This document shows positions 17,282-25,251 of a stretch of 56,856 bases of DNA, in pieces. Source of the stretch: JBKPCD01 sp046727175. GTDB taxonomy: Bacteria; Acidobacteriota; Vicinamibacteria; Vicinamibacterales; 2-12-FULL-66-21. Position numbers and translations under genes: made by a program. How positions within the stretch are numbered: the stretch's first letter is position 1; each line of letters begins with the position of its first letter. The stretch spans positions 1 through 56,856 of the forward strand of contig JBKPCD010000072.1 in assembly GCA_046727175.1 (NCBI GenBank). The letters run 5' to 3'. The notes below the pieces were generated by a model. The model was not told the origin of the DNA, made no database searches, and saw nothing but the letters and a program-made list of their open reading frames with translations.

Positions 17282-17557
17282 ACGATCCTCCGTTACGTTC
17301 CGTAACAGTCCGGCAGATGACGTTATCGAGGGTGGCAAGTTCCAGGCCCTTCCCTGTCTGAGCAGCAAAGAGCAGGTGCGCCGCGCCCGAGCGGGGCGGG
17401 CCAATCGAGTCCCCGCGAAGTCCTGGGTTTACGTGCGAGCTGAACGGCATCTCATTGCGACCGTGTGGTCTACGTTATGCAGGGGCTCTGCTCACCTGCA
17501 TCCGTCGGACCTTGCATCAGGGAGCCGCATTGTCCGTTGAACGTCGAGGGAGGCGAT

Positions 17558-18001
17558 ATGGCGTTCACGCTCACCACACCGGCCTTCAACAACGGTGCCG
17601 TCATACCGAAGCAGTTCACGTGCGACGGCGCCGACGCCGCCCCGCCGCTGACCGTGGCCGACCCACCAAAAGGCACTCGGAGTTTCGCGTTAATCGTTGA
17701 CGACCCGGACGCGCCGAAGGGGGTGTTCACCCACTGGCTTGCGTTCGACATTCCCGGAGGCGATGGTGACCTTCGTGTAACGGAAGGCAAGACGCTCCGC
17801 AACAGCTTTGGAAGATCGGGTTACGGCGGCCCGTGTCCACCCCCGGGCCACGGCGTGCACCGTTACTTCTTCAATGTATATGCAGTCGACGTATCCTCGC
17901 TCGAGGTGCAGGGCGATGGCAGGAAGGCGCTGGAGGATGCGCTCCGCGGACATACGCTGGGTACGGCCCAGGTGATGGGCAAGTACGAGCGTCGGAAGTG
18001 A
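17558..18001 (+). CDS. YbhB/YbcL (PEBP, Raf-kinase-inhibitor-like) family protein
   Basis: A 147-residue protein with the phosphatidylethanolamine-binding fold: LTVADPPKGTRSFALIVDDPDAPKG, FTHWLAFDIPG, and YGGPCPPPGHGVHRYFFNVYAVD with the conserved GPCPP-GHxHRY anion-binding site. The ATG at 17558 is preceded by GAGGGAGG. Bacterial members are cytosolic and of uncertain role. Its neighbour 36 bases downstream is a phosphoribosyltransferase, so the two may be co-transcribed. Confidence 0.95.
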   Translation: MAFTLTTPAFNNGAVIPKQFTCDGADAAPPLTVADPPKGTRSFALIVDDPDAPKGVFTHWLAFDIPGGDGDLRVTEGKTLRNSFGRSGYGGPCPPPGHGVHRYFFNVYAVDVSSLEVQGDGRKALEDALRGHTLGTAQVMGKYERRK

Positions 18002-18037
18002 CGTAACGGAACCGTCCAGATTTCTACTGGTGCTGCG

Positions 18038-18727
18038 ATGTTCAGAAACGTTCAACCGTTTGCCGATCGGCGCGAAGCCGGAGCGGAGCTGGCTCAACTT
18101 CTTCCGGAGTACGCGAGCCGAAACGACGTCGTGGTCCTCGGCCTCCCGCGCGGGGGTGTTCCCGTTGCGTTCGAAGTCGCCCGGCGGCTCGGCGCACCGC
18201 TGGATGTCTTCCTCGTCCGCAAACTCGGCGTGCCCGGGCACCCCGAATTGGCGATGGGGGCAATCGCATCGGGTGGGGTTCGCGTACTCAACGACGAGGT
18301 CGTGAACTGGTATCGGATCCCCGAGAGTGTCATTGATGCCGTCGCTCAAGCGGAACAGGTCGAGCTCAATCGGCGAGAGCGCGCATACCGAGAGGACCGC
18401 GACCTCGTCGATCTTCGGTCGCGAGTCGTGTTGCTCGTCGACGATGGGCTTGCGACGGGGTCGTCGATGAAAGCTGCCGTTCAGGCAGTGCGGGCTCATG
18501 CGCCAGCGCGAGTGGTTATCGCGGCTCCGGTAGGAGCGCCCGATACCTGCCGCGCGCTGGGTGAAGTCGCCGACGAGGTCGTGTGCACCCGGCAGCCTGA
18601 AATGTTCTCGGCCGTCGGTCTGTGGTACCGCGATTTTTCCCAAACGACCGATGCCGAGGTGCGCGAGCTGCTTCGCGATGCGCGATTTGGCGTCGGTGAC
18701 ACGAGCAGCGTCAGCAGCCGCCGGTAA
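18038..18727 (+). CDS. Type I phosphoribosyltransferase-fold protein
   Basis: A 229-residue protein with the PRPP-binding loop VVLLVDDGLATGSSM and the upstream LGLPRGGVPVAFEVARRLGAPLDVFLVRKLGVPGHPELAMGAIASGG characteristic of a stand-alone PRT family often found next to stress genes or fused to dienelactone hydrolase. The base substrate is not known. It follows the YbhB-like gene and overlaps nothing; the next gene converges at 18731. Confidence 0.93.
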   Translation: MFRNVQPFADRREAGAELAQLLPEYASRNDVVVLGLPRGGVPVAFEVARRLGAPLDVFLVRKLGVPGHPELAMGAIASGGVRVLNDEVVNWYRIPESVIDAVAQAEQVELNRRERAYREDRDLVDLRSRVVLLVDDGLATGSSMKAAVQAVRAHAPARVVIAAPVGAPDTCRALGEVADEVVCTRQPEMFSAVGLWYRDFSQTTDAEVRELLRDARFGVGDTSSVSSRR

Positions 18728-18730
18728 GGG

Positions 18731-18916
18731 CTAATCCGGCAGCGGGAGCTGCCCAGGCTGCCGCTTCGGCTTCGGCGGTGTGCGATACTCGTCGCCCTGT
18801 CCGCGGATTTGCTCAGGGTCGCTCGGCATTTGCTGCTCGCGGCCCGGCTCTTCCTGTGCTCGACCTTTCTCGCGCGACCCGCGATCCAGTGACTCGTCAC
18901 GGTTCTGCTTGGCCAT
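18731..18916 (-). CDS. Small hydrophilic disordered protein
   Basis: A 61-residue, highly charged, Pro/Gln/Arg-rich peptide without hydrophobic segments (MAKQNRDESLDRGSREKGR...). The AGGAGGAAAGGGGA ribosome site just before the ATG argues that it is translated. I recognise no family. It ends four bases from the convergent phosphoribosyltransferase stop. Confidence 0.55.
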   Translation of the reverse strand: MAKQNRDESLDRGSREKGRAQEEPGREQQMPSDPEQIRGQGDEYRTPPKPKRQPGQLPLPD

Positions 18917-19014
18917 TCCCCTTTCCTCCTGGTGTCGGTGCTAGCGATCAGCAGCAAGCACCGTTCCAGCGATCCTGATGAAGAGCTTGAATCCCTTTGA
19001 TTCGCGATCAGGGA

Positions 19015-19269
19015 TTAAGACGAGAAGACTTTGGCCAGGCTGGCTTCACGGACGTGACTGTCCCAGATCGCGACGAGCCTGTCGGGATGCTGGTAGGGAA
19101 GCGGCCGCAGCAGGACGGCTTCGAGGATGCTGAAGACGGCGCTCGTCGCGCCAATCCCCAACGCGAGCGTCAGGACGACAGTGAGCGTCACCGTCGGCGT
19201 GCGGCCGAGCATTCGCGCTCCGAACCACAGATCCTGTTTCAGGCGTTCCAGAGCAGCCGTTCCGGACAT
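19015..19269 (-). pseudogene. Truncated ADOP-type permease (N-terminal fragment)
   Basis: 84 residues equal only the start of an ADOP permease: LKQDLWFGARMLGRTPTVTLTVVLTLALGIGATSAVFSILEAVLLRPLPYQHPDRLVAIWDS, the first membrane helix and following segment. Intact members in this window have 815-898 residues. It has a GGAGG ribosome site, then stops after AKVFSS, within a short inverted repeat (AATCCCT 18990-18996 / AGGGATT 19010-19016). The rest of the gene is gone. A short one-helix peptide could still be made. Confidence 0.8.
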
Positions 19270-19383
19270 GTGGCAACCTCCGGGCGATCTGTCTCGTCGA
19301 ACGACCGAATGGTACCACGATGGGCCGTGGGCTTGATTACCGAGGGGAGCATCTGTATGCTCATATCGGTAACCGAGGCGAAG

Positions 19384-19471
19384 GCAGCAGAAGCCAGAAG
19401 CCAGAAGTTAGAAGTTAGAAGTTAGAGCGATCGTGGCAGGGTTCACTCTAGCTTCTAGATTCTGCTCATCG
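19384..19471. repeat. AGAAGCC/AGAAGTT tandem repeat with inverted copy
   Basis: AGCAGAAGCCAGAAGCC followed by three AGAAGTT units is answered after about 18 bases by CTCTAGCTTCTAG-ATTCTGCT, whose ends pair with AGCAGAA and TTAGAG. It lies just upstream of the intact ADOP permease gene. It is another member of the variable hairpin set. Confidence 0.45.
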
Positions 19472-19479
19472 ACAGCTCC

Positions 19480-22176
19480 ATGAATTTTGACCGCTGGCGT
19501 TACACCGTCCCTCTCCGGCTGCGCGCGTTGTTCCAAACAAGCCGCGTGGATGCGGAGCTCGATGAAGAGATCCGGTCTCACGTCGAAGAGCGTGCGCGCG
19601 AATACCACGCCCGCGGCCTGAGCGAGCACGATGCGAGGCGGCACGCTCTTCGCGAGTTCGGCGGAATCACTCAGGTCAGAGAGCAGTGTCGCGAAACTCG
19701 AGGTGTCACGATGGTGGAGACGCTGATTCAGGATGTGCGGTACGGATGCCGGCTGCTGCTTCGAAATCCCGGCTTTGCGATCGTCGCGTCTCTGACGCTG
19801 GCGCTCGGCATCGGCGCGAACACGGCAATCTTCAGCCTCGTTCACGTGATTCTGCTCCGGCCGCTCCCGTACGCGCAGCCGGAAGGCCTCGTGAGCGTGA
19901 CCGGCACGTACCCGAAAGGCGCCTTCGTCGCGATGCGCGGGCAGCTGCCGTCGATGGACGTAGGGGCGTATAGCGAGGGCCACGAATTGAATCTCACGGG
20001 CCTCGGCGAGCCGGTGCGCCTGACGGCAACGTTCGTTTCCGCGGAGTTGTTCGGGCTGCTCGGGGTTCAACCGAAGCTTGGTCGCACCTTCCAGTCGGGT
20101 GAGGACATGGCCGGCAATGATCAGTTCGTCATCCTGAGTCATTCGCTATGGGAGCGGCAATTCGCGCGCGACCGCGAGGTCATCGGCCGCCGGATCGACT
20201 TGAACGGCACGAGCCGCGAGATCGTCGGCGTGATGGGTGCAGATTTCCGGTTCGGCTCGGCGAACGCGCAGCTCTGGATTCCGCTGCACAACGACCCCAA
20301 GGACATCACCGCGCACTGGGCCGGCGACTTCATGCCGATCATCGGCCGGCTGCACGCCGGCGCCGGCCTCGATCAGGCGCGCTCCGAGGTTCGGACGTTC
20401 CAGTCGCGCGTGCGCGCGATGTTTCCGTGGCCGATGCCTGATGCCTGGAACAAGGATGTGAGTGTGGTGCCGCTGCAGCGAGATATGGTCGCTGGCGTGC
20501 GCGATCGATTGTTCATGCTGCTCGGCGCGGTGGGGCTCGTACTGCTGATCGCGTGCGCGAATACGGCAAACCTGATGCTCTCGCGCGCCGCTGCCCGGCA
20601 GAAGGAGCTGGCGATTCGCGGCGCCCTTGGGGCCGGCGAGCGACGGCTTGCGAGGCAGCTCCTCACCGAGAGCGTCCTGCTCGCCATCGTGGGTGGTCTG
20701 TTTGGATTGCTCCTCGCGACGGGCGGACTCTCACTCCTGAAATGGGTGCTGCCACCCGATACGCCGCGTCTGGCAGATGTTCACGTGGACTGGCGTGTGC
20801 TCGCCTTCACCGGTGCGCTCGCGATCGTCACCGGGATCGTGTTTGGGCTCGCGCCCGCGCTGCACGCCTCGCGAACGGTTCGTCACCCGGGGTCCCCGCG
20901 GCGCGTTCTCGGCGCCGTGGGGTGGCACGATCGGCTCAAATTGTCCGGACGCGACTCAGGGGCCGCCGTTCCACAGGGGCTCGGGAAGCTGCTCGTGACG
21001 GCGGAAGTGGGCCTCGCAGCCCTGCTCGTCGTCGCCGCGGGTCTCCTGATTCGGAGTTTCTGGACGCTGTCGCACGTGAACCCCGGCTTCCGTGCCGATC
21101 ATGTGTTGACCGCGCGCCTCACGCCCAACGAGTCATTCTGCACCGAGCCGGAACGGTGCCTTGCGTTCTATCGAGGGGTGCTCGAGCAGGTTCAAGCTTC
21201 TCCTGGCGTACTCGACGCGGCGCTCGTCAACACGCCGCCGCTCGGCGGTCGCGTAGCGAAGCGGTCGTTCGTCATCGAGAAGGTCACCGCTCAGAACCGC
21301 GTGGCCCCGCTCTTCTGGCTGAACATCGTCACGCCGGACTATTTCAAGGTGATGGGAGTTCCGCTCGTGATCGGTCGAACGTTCGTTCCGGCTGACACGT
21401 CCGGCGGACCTCCGGTGGCGATCGTGACCGCGTCAACAGCTCGCCGTTTCTGGGGCGACGAAACTCCCGTCGGCAAGCACGTTCGGTTCGTCGGCGAAAT
21501 GGACTGGCACACCGTGGTCGGCGTCGTCGGCGACGTGCGAGCGTACGATTTGCAGAACGAAGTGCCCGGATGGATCGCGGGCATGGCCTACGTGCCGTAC
21601 ACGCCACGAGCAACTGGAGAAGATCGTCGCGTGCCGGCGGCGATGACGCTCGTCGTTCGCACCACGCTGGATGAGGCGGCGACCGAGTCGAGGATTCGAC
21701 GAATCGTGTCCGGCGCGAGCCGCGAAGTCCCCGTCAGCGAAGTCAGGACGATGCAGGAAGCGATTTCGGAGGCGGTGGCGACGCCAGCGTCGACGGCGGT
21801 GCTGTTTGGCGCGTTTGCGGCGCTGGCGCTGGGACTCGGCGTTGTAGGCATCTACGGCGTGCTGTCGTTCCTCGTTTCGAAGCGGACCCAGGAGATCGGC
21901 ATCCGGCTCGCGCTGGGCGCCCAGCGCCGGGATGTGCTTCGACTGATGATCAGGGAAGCGGTGAAGCTGTCCGCATCCGGCATGGCGTTGGGCCTGCTCG
22001 GCGCGTTCCTGGCGACACGTCTTCTCTCGAGTCAGCTCTACGGGATCAGCGCGTTCGATCCGCTCACCTATGCTGCTGTTGTCGGTGTGATGACCCTCGT
22101 CGTCGTGCTTGCGTGCTGGGTTCCGACGAGGCGCGCGACCCGGATCGACCCGCTGATCGCGCTCCGGAACGGGTGA
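19480..22176 (+). CDS. ADOP family MacB-like permease with N-terminal prefix domain
   Basis: An 898-residue protein. Residues 1-75 are the permease prefix domain (VDAELDEEIRSHVEERAREYHARGLSEHDARRHALREFGG). Then come two MacB-PCD/FtsX halves. The first has LASLTLALGIGANTAIFSLVHVILLRPLPY and a three-helix bundle near residues 345-465 (LLIACANTANLMLSRAAARQKELAIRGALGA). The second has its bundle near 770-890 (GIYGVLSFLVSKRTQEIGIRLALGAQRRDV; RRATRIDPLIALRNG). The family is called acidobacterial duplicated orphan permease because genes occur without an ATPase; none is nearby here either. Substrate unknown; a role in efflux or secretion is presumed from MacB. Confidence 0.93.
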   Translation: MNFDRWRYTVPLRLRALFQTSRVDAELDEEIRSHVEERAREYHARGLSEHDARRHALREFGGITQVREQCRETRGVTMVETLIQDVRYGCRLLLRNPGFAIVASLTLALGIGANTAIFSLVHVILLRPLPYAQPEGLVSVTGTYPKGAFVAMRGQLPSMDVGAYSEGHELNLTGLGEPVRLTATFVSAELFGLLGVQPKLGRTFQSGEDMAGNDQFVILSHSLWERQFARDREVIGRRIDLNGTSREIVGVMGADFRFGSANAQLWIPLHNDPKDITAHWAGDFMPIIGRLHAGAGLDQARSEVRTFQSRVRAMFPWPMPDAWNKDVSVVPLQRDMVAGVRDRLFMLLGAVGLVLLIACANTANLMLSRAAARQKELAIRGALGAGERRLARQLLTESVLLAIVGGLFGLLLATGGLSLLKWVLPPDTPRLADVHVDWRVLAFTGALAIVTGIVFGLAPALHASRTVRHPGSPRRVLGAVGWHDRLKLSGRDSGAAVPQGLGKLLVTAEVGLAALLVVAAGLLIRSFWTLSHVNPGFRADHVLTARLTPNESFCTEPERCLAFYRGVLEQVQASPGVLDAALVNTPPLGGRVAKRSFVIEKVTAQNRVAPLFWLNIVTPDYFKVMGVPLVIGRTFVPADTSGGPPVAIVTASTARRFWGDETPVGKHVRFVGEMDWHTVVGVVGDVRAYDLQNEVPGWIAGMAYVPYTPRATGEDRRVPAAMTLVVRTTLDEAATESRIRRIVSGASREVPVSEVRTMQEAISEAVATPASTAVLFGAFAALALGLGVVGIYGVLSFLVSKRTQEIGIRLALGAQRRDVLRLMIREAVKLSASGMALGLLGAFLATRLLSSQLYGISAFDPLTYAAVVGVMTLVVVLACWVPTRRATRIDPLIALRNG

Positions 22177-22184
22177 CGCGTCAG

Positions 22185-22201
22185 TCGAGCCTACAGCTCG
22201 A
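22185..22201. terminator. Short hairpin between ADOP and vapC
   Basis: TCGAGC (22185-22190) pairs with GCTCGA (22196-22201) around CTACA, between the converging permease and toxin stops. No T-run. Confidence 0.35.
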
Positions 22202-22553
22202 TGCAGGCCGCCCCGAGGTGTTCGATGAGGTCGCGATCCGATGTGGCGACGCGCCAGCCGCGTACTTGCGCGTGCGCCGCAATCAGCCGGTCGAACGGAT
22301 CGCGCGTCCACGCGAGCTCGACAGCCTTGAGAAACCAGGTCGTCGGCGGAGGATCGTCGACTGCCCACCGGTCATCATCGACGATCGCCCGCATGGCCCC
22401 GGGGACAAGCCGGATTTTTCCCGCTTCGTGGAGATACTGCAGCTCGAGGAGGGTTGCCGGCGAGACGTATAGACGGCCGTCGCGCATCACTTTTCTTGCG
22501 CGCGGATGTGATTTCTGGACCCAGATCAGGGCGTTGGTATCGAGCAGCGTCAC
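22191..22553 (-). CDS. PIN-domain toxin (VapC-like)
   Basis: A 120-residue PIN-domain ribonuclease: LLDTNALIW with Asp5, Glu37 (SPATLLELQYL), Asp88 (DPFDRLIAAHA) and Asp106 (ATSDRDLIEHLG) form the acidic metal site. The start is a GTG at 22553 that overlaps the antitoxin stop by four bases (GTGA), the classic coupled arrangement. VapC toxins usually cleave tRNA or rRNA. All acidic residues are present, so the toxin appears intact. Confidence 0.93.
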   Translation of the reverse strand: MTLLDTNALIWVQKSHPRARKVMRDGRLYVSPATLLELQYLHEAGKIRLVPGAMRAIVDDDRWAVDDPPPTTWFLKAVELAWTRDPFDRLIAAHAQVRGWRVATSDRDLIEHLGAACIEL

Positions 22554-22798
22554 CGTCCGCGTCGACCCCGAAAGCGCACACCGGTGGCGGTCCAGTCCCA
22601 CGTCCACTCACCCCTGGCGACGGATCGATCGATAACGTGGATGAGCGTCTTTCGCCGTTTCGGCTGCGGCCGCCCGGCGGCGCGTGACAGCCGGTACGGC
22701 ACACCTCGCCGCTCGATGATGACCGTCCCGCCCCGGTCCACTTCATCCAGCGCCTCTGCGAGCCGCTCTCTTACGAGACTGACCGAGTATTTTTTCAT
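22550..22798 (-). CDS. Phd/YefM-type antitoxin
   Basis: An 82-residue protein. The N-terminus KKYSVSLVRERLAEALDEVDRGGTVIIERRGVPYRLS is the Phd/YefM DNA-binding domain. The C-terminus (VIDRSVARGEWTWDWT...RFRGRRGR) would neutralise the toxin. The ATG at 22798 is preferred: an upstream in-frame ATG at 22816 lies inside the palindromic operator. It is co-transcribed with vapC. Confidence 0.9.
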   Translation of the reverse strand: MKKYSVSLVRERLAEALDEVDRGGTVIIERRGVPYRLSRAAGRPQPKRRKTLIHVIDRSVARGEWTWDWTATGVRFRGRRGR

Positions 22799-22801
22799 GA
22801 C

Positions 22802-22816
22802 ATGTACATTGTACAT
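22802..22816. promoter_or_regulatory. Palindromic operator of the toxin-antitoxin pair
   Basis: ATGTACA-T-TGTACAT is a perfect 15-bp palindrome three bases upstream of the antitoxin start. On the coding strand it includes TACAAT, a possible -10 box, so repressor binding would block RNA polymerase. This fits autorepression by Phd-type antitoxins. Confidence 0.65.
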
Positions 22817-22877
22817 AGATAATGCGTGCTGCGCCAGTCAGAACGGTGCACCGATTCGCACCGCTTGTTCGAGTCGG

Positions 22878-23741
22878 TCACCGTTCAAAAGCGCGCCGGA
22901 GCAGAGCGATCGCCAGCGGCGCCTCCGTCGGAAGGTCCTTCGTCGATGCCTCGACGCTGATTCGCTGGTCGTATCCGATCGTCTTCAGGTTCGCGAAGAA
23001 GGGGCCGTAGTCGAACTCCTCCCACTTCTGTGGAAACACGCGGCCCTGGGGATTGGCGACGTGCAGGTGACGGATGTGGTCTTTGGCTCGAATGACGATC
23101 GCGGGATCCTCTTTCTCGCTCGCCAGGTGGTAAAAGTCGATCATCAGCTGGAAGTTCGGGTCGTTGATCGCGTTGACGAGCTCGAGTCCTTCCGCCGCGG
23201 AGTTGATGATGTTCGTCTCTTCTTTGCGAAGCGGCTCGATCGCGATCGTGATCCCGTTCGTCCGTGCCTCCTGGGCGGCCGCTCGCCCGAATTCCACGAG
23301 CTGCTTGAAGGCATCTTCCTTCGCGAATCCATCGGGCACTCTGCGGGCACCACCGCTGCCGAACACGACGATCTGCGTGCCGAGTCGTGCCAGCCGCGCG
23401 AACGCTTTCTTGACGTACGCCATCTGCTGTTCACGATCGGTCTGCGGTCCCGTGACCTTCAATGCGGCTGGCAGGAACAGGTTCGTCGCCGGAACGGCCA
23501 GCCCGACTTCGTTGATGCGCCGGGCGGCGGCTTCGAAATCCGCATCCGGCAGCGACGCAATCTCCGACGTGCCGAGCTCGATGTAATCGAAGCCAGCAGC
23601 CTTTGCAGCCTCGAGGTTCTTCAGCCCTGTGCAGTAGCCGACCTGAACCTTCCCCTGCTGCCCCGCCACGCCTGACGTGAGCACGAGTGCGAGCAGGGGC
23701 AGAAGAATCGACAGGTGACTGGCAGCGACGACTCTTTTCAT
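22878..23741 (-). CDS. Exported sugar phosphate isomerase/epimerase-like TIM barrel
   Basis: A 287-residue protein of the xylose isomerase-like family (VGYCTGLKNLEAAKAAGFDYIELGTSEI; ITIAIEPLRKEETNIINSAAEGLELVNAINDPNFQLMIDFYHL; HIRHLHVANPQGR; VSVEAS). Metal ligands expected for the fold are the Glu of IAIEPL, the Asp of MIDFYH, the His of RHLHVANP and the final Glu of SVEAS. The N-terminus (MKRVVAASHLSILLPLLALVLTSGVAGQQ) is a clear signal peptide, so it acts outside the cytoplasm. The reaction is not predictable; keto-sugar isomerisation or epimerisation is typical. Confidence 0.9.
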   Translation of the reverse strand: MKRVVAASHLSILLPLLALVLTSGVAGQQGKVQVGYCTGLKNLEAAKAAGFDYIELGTSEIASLPDADFEAAARRINEVGLAVPATNLFLPAALKVTGPQTDREQQMAYVKKAFARLARLGTQIVVFGSGGARRVPDGFAKEDAFKQLVEFGRAAAQEARTNGITIAIEPLRKEETNIINSAAEGLELVNAINDPNFQLMIDFYHLASEKEDPAIVIRAKDHIRHLHVANPQGRVFPQKWEEFDYGPFFANLKTIGYDQRISVEASTKDLPTEAPLAIALLRRAFER

Positions 23742-23784
23742 GACCGCCTACTCTACAATGGCGATCCCCGCCGCTGTCCAACAT

Positions 23785-24987
23785 TTATCGATCGCTGAGC
23801 GGCCTGATTCGATCCAGCGCCTCGAGTGATGACCGCTCGAGGCGGTCGGCGTCACGAAGCTTGCGCATGTCCGCCTTTCGCAATGCGACGCCGCGAACAC
23901 GCCAGGCTTCCTCTCGTAGCCGGAGAAACTCGGTTGCGTCGGCTGCCAGCGGTTGGAGCTCCGGCGGCACACCTTCAATCGCAAGCAAGCGTTCACGCGC
24001 TTCGTGGAGGGGAGGTACGATCGAGCTGTCGATCAGCTGCGCGAGGGCGTCTGCTTTGATCGCGCCGAGCCGAAACTGACCGACGGCCTTTTCGTAGCCG
24101 CCTACCGTGCGATTCTCGATCTCGATGATTCGAGAGACCTCTGGCCGAATGTCGGCGACCCCGCGCAGAGGCACTGCACACAGGACCGTGGTCCCCAGCG
24201 TCGTCGCCAGAGTGACGGCGATTCGCCGCGCGGGCGGCTTGTGCTGACCGATACCGCGCGCGAGCACGAGCCCGGAGAGAGCGCCGACGCCGAACGCGAC
24301 GAGCGCTGTGGGCTTGTCGATCTCCCCGCTCATGACGTTGAACAGCGCGAACACCGCTGCGGTCGGGATGACGTTCGCTAACGATCTGGGACGGATCAAT
24401 ACGGTCTGCCGTTGTATGAGTACCCAGATCGTCACGGCGATCAGCAGGCCGAACAGGCCAAAAACCGCGCCTTCCGCGCCCACGGTCACGGAAACGCGAT
24501 TCGCCGACAGGCTGATGAGACTTGTCACCACACCCGACGTCACGTACACGAGCGCAAAGGTGATGGGTCCCACGAGTCGCTCCAGCAGCAAGCCGAGTTG
24601 CGCAAGTGCTGCGATGTTGACGACGAACCGAAACAGGCCCGCGTGCACGAACGTGGAGGTCAGCAGTCGCCACCACTCGCCGTTTGTCGTGCGCGGACCG
24701 AAGTTGCCTCCCCACCGGACGAGTGTGTCCGGATCGCCCAATGAACCGGCGTGCAGCAACATCAACGCGAGCGTTCCTGCATTCAGAGCAATCAACATGG
24801 GGGTCGCGAGTACGAGCGGCGTACGGGCGCGTACCAGCTCTGAGGTCTCGTCACGTTTAGGCCGTGACTGGATAGCCGCCATCACCTGTCGCACACGCTT
24901 CATCACGGCGGCGAGCAATCGCTGCCGCTCGGCAGGTGTCATGAAGTAGAGAGCACAGCCAGAGAGGATCAGGACTGCTGCGATCAT
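23785..24987 (-). CDS. Rhomboid-fold membrane protein lacking the catalytic dyad
   Basis: A 400-residue membrane protein. The rhomboid core spans about residues 60-245: GEWWRLLTSTFVHAGLFRFVVNIAALAQLG keeps the conserved Asn124, but the serine of GxSG is replaced (GAEG, Glu172) and the usual His of the last core helix is replaced (LVAFGVGALSG, Phe232). It is therefore probably a pseudoprotease. A charged C-terminal domain (about 275-400) follows. The ATG at 24987 begins a hydrophobic segment (MIAAVLILSGCALYF); the longer frame to 25125 runs through an intergenic hairpin repeat and is rejected. The substrate or partner is unknown. Confidence 0.85.
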   Translation of the reverse strand: MIAAVLILSGCALYFMTPAERQRLLAAVMKRVRQVMAAIQSRPKRDETSELVRARTPLVLATPMLIALNAGTLALMLLHAGSLGDPDTLVRWGGNFGPRTTNGEWWRLLTSTFVHAGLFRFVVNIAALAQLGLLLERLVGPITFALVYVTSGVVTSLISLSANRVSVTVGAEGAVFGLFGLLIAVTIWVLIQRQTVLIRPRSLANVIPTAAVFALFNVMSGEIDKPTALVAFGVGALSGLVLARGIGQHKPPARRIAVTLATTLGTTVLCAVPLRGVADIRPEVSRIIEIENRTVGGYEKAVGQFRLGAIKADALAQLIDSSIVPPLHEARERLLAIEGVPPELQPLAADATEFLRLREEAWRVRGVALRKADMRKLRDADRLERSSLEALDRIRPLSDR

Positions 24988-25000
24988 CGTAGGCTCCACA

Positions 25001-25088
25001 AAAGGGAAAAGGGACAAGGGAAAAGGGACAACGAAAACCCCTTCTTCGTTTCGCTCTTTATCCCTTTTCCCTGGTCCCTTTTCCCTTT
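25001..25088. repeat. AAAGGG-type tandem repeat and its 28-base inverted copy
   Basis: 25001-25028 consists of AAAGGG/AAAAGGGAC units. 25061-25088 is its inverted complement with one mismatch in 28, leaving a 32-base loop. It sits between gltD and the rhomboid-like gene, both on the minus strand, and could be a terminator or an mRNA-stabilising structure. Confidence 0.65.
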
Positions 25089-25251
25089 CCACTAAGGTCA
25101 AGACGCATGCCAGGCGACGCGCCATTTCTGGAAGGTTTTCTCGACCGAGCGGGTGTGGTCCCCTCGTCCGATTTCAAGAGTTGGAGATGACCTACGAGCT
25201 CTGTAACCGCGCCCCGGGCGCACAACCCGCGTGCCGGCGTCCCCGCTGGGG

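Noticed and set aside
17282..17404. Longer start for the DUF6496 protein
   Set aside because: The ATG at 17281 has a GGAGG site and begins the conserved region.
24988..25125. N-terminal extension of the rhomboid-like protein
   Set aside because: The extension translates the AAAGGG hairpin repeat and is not protein-like.
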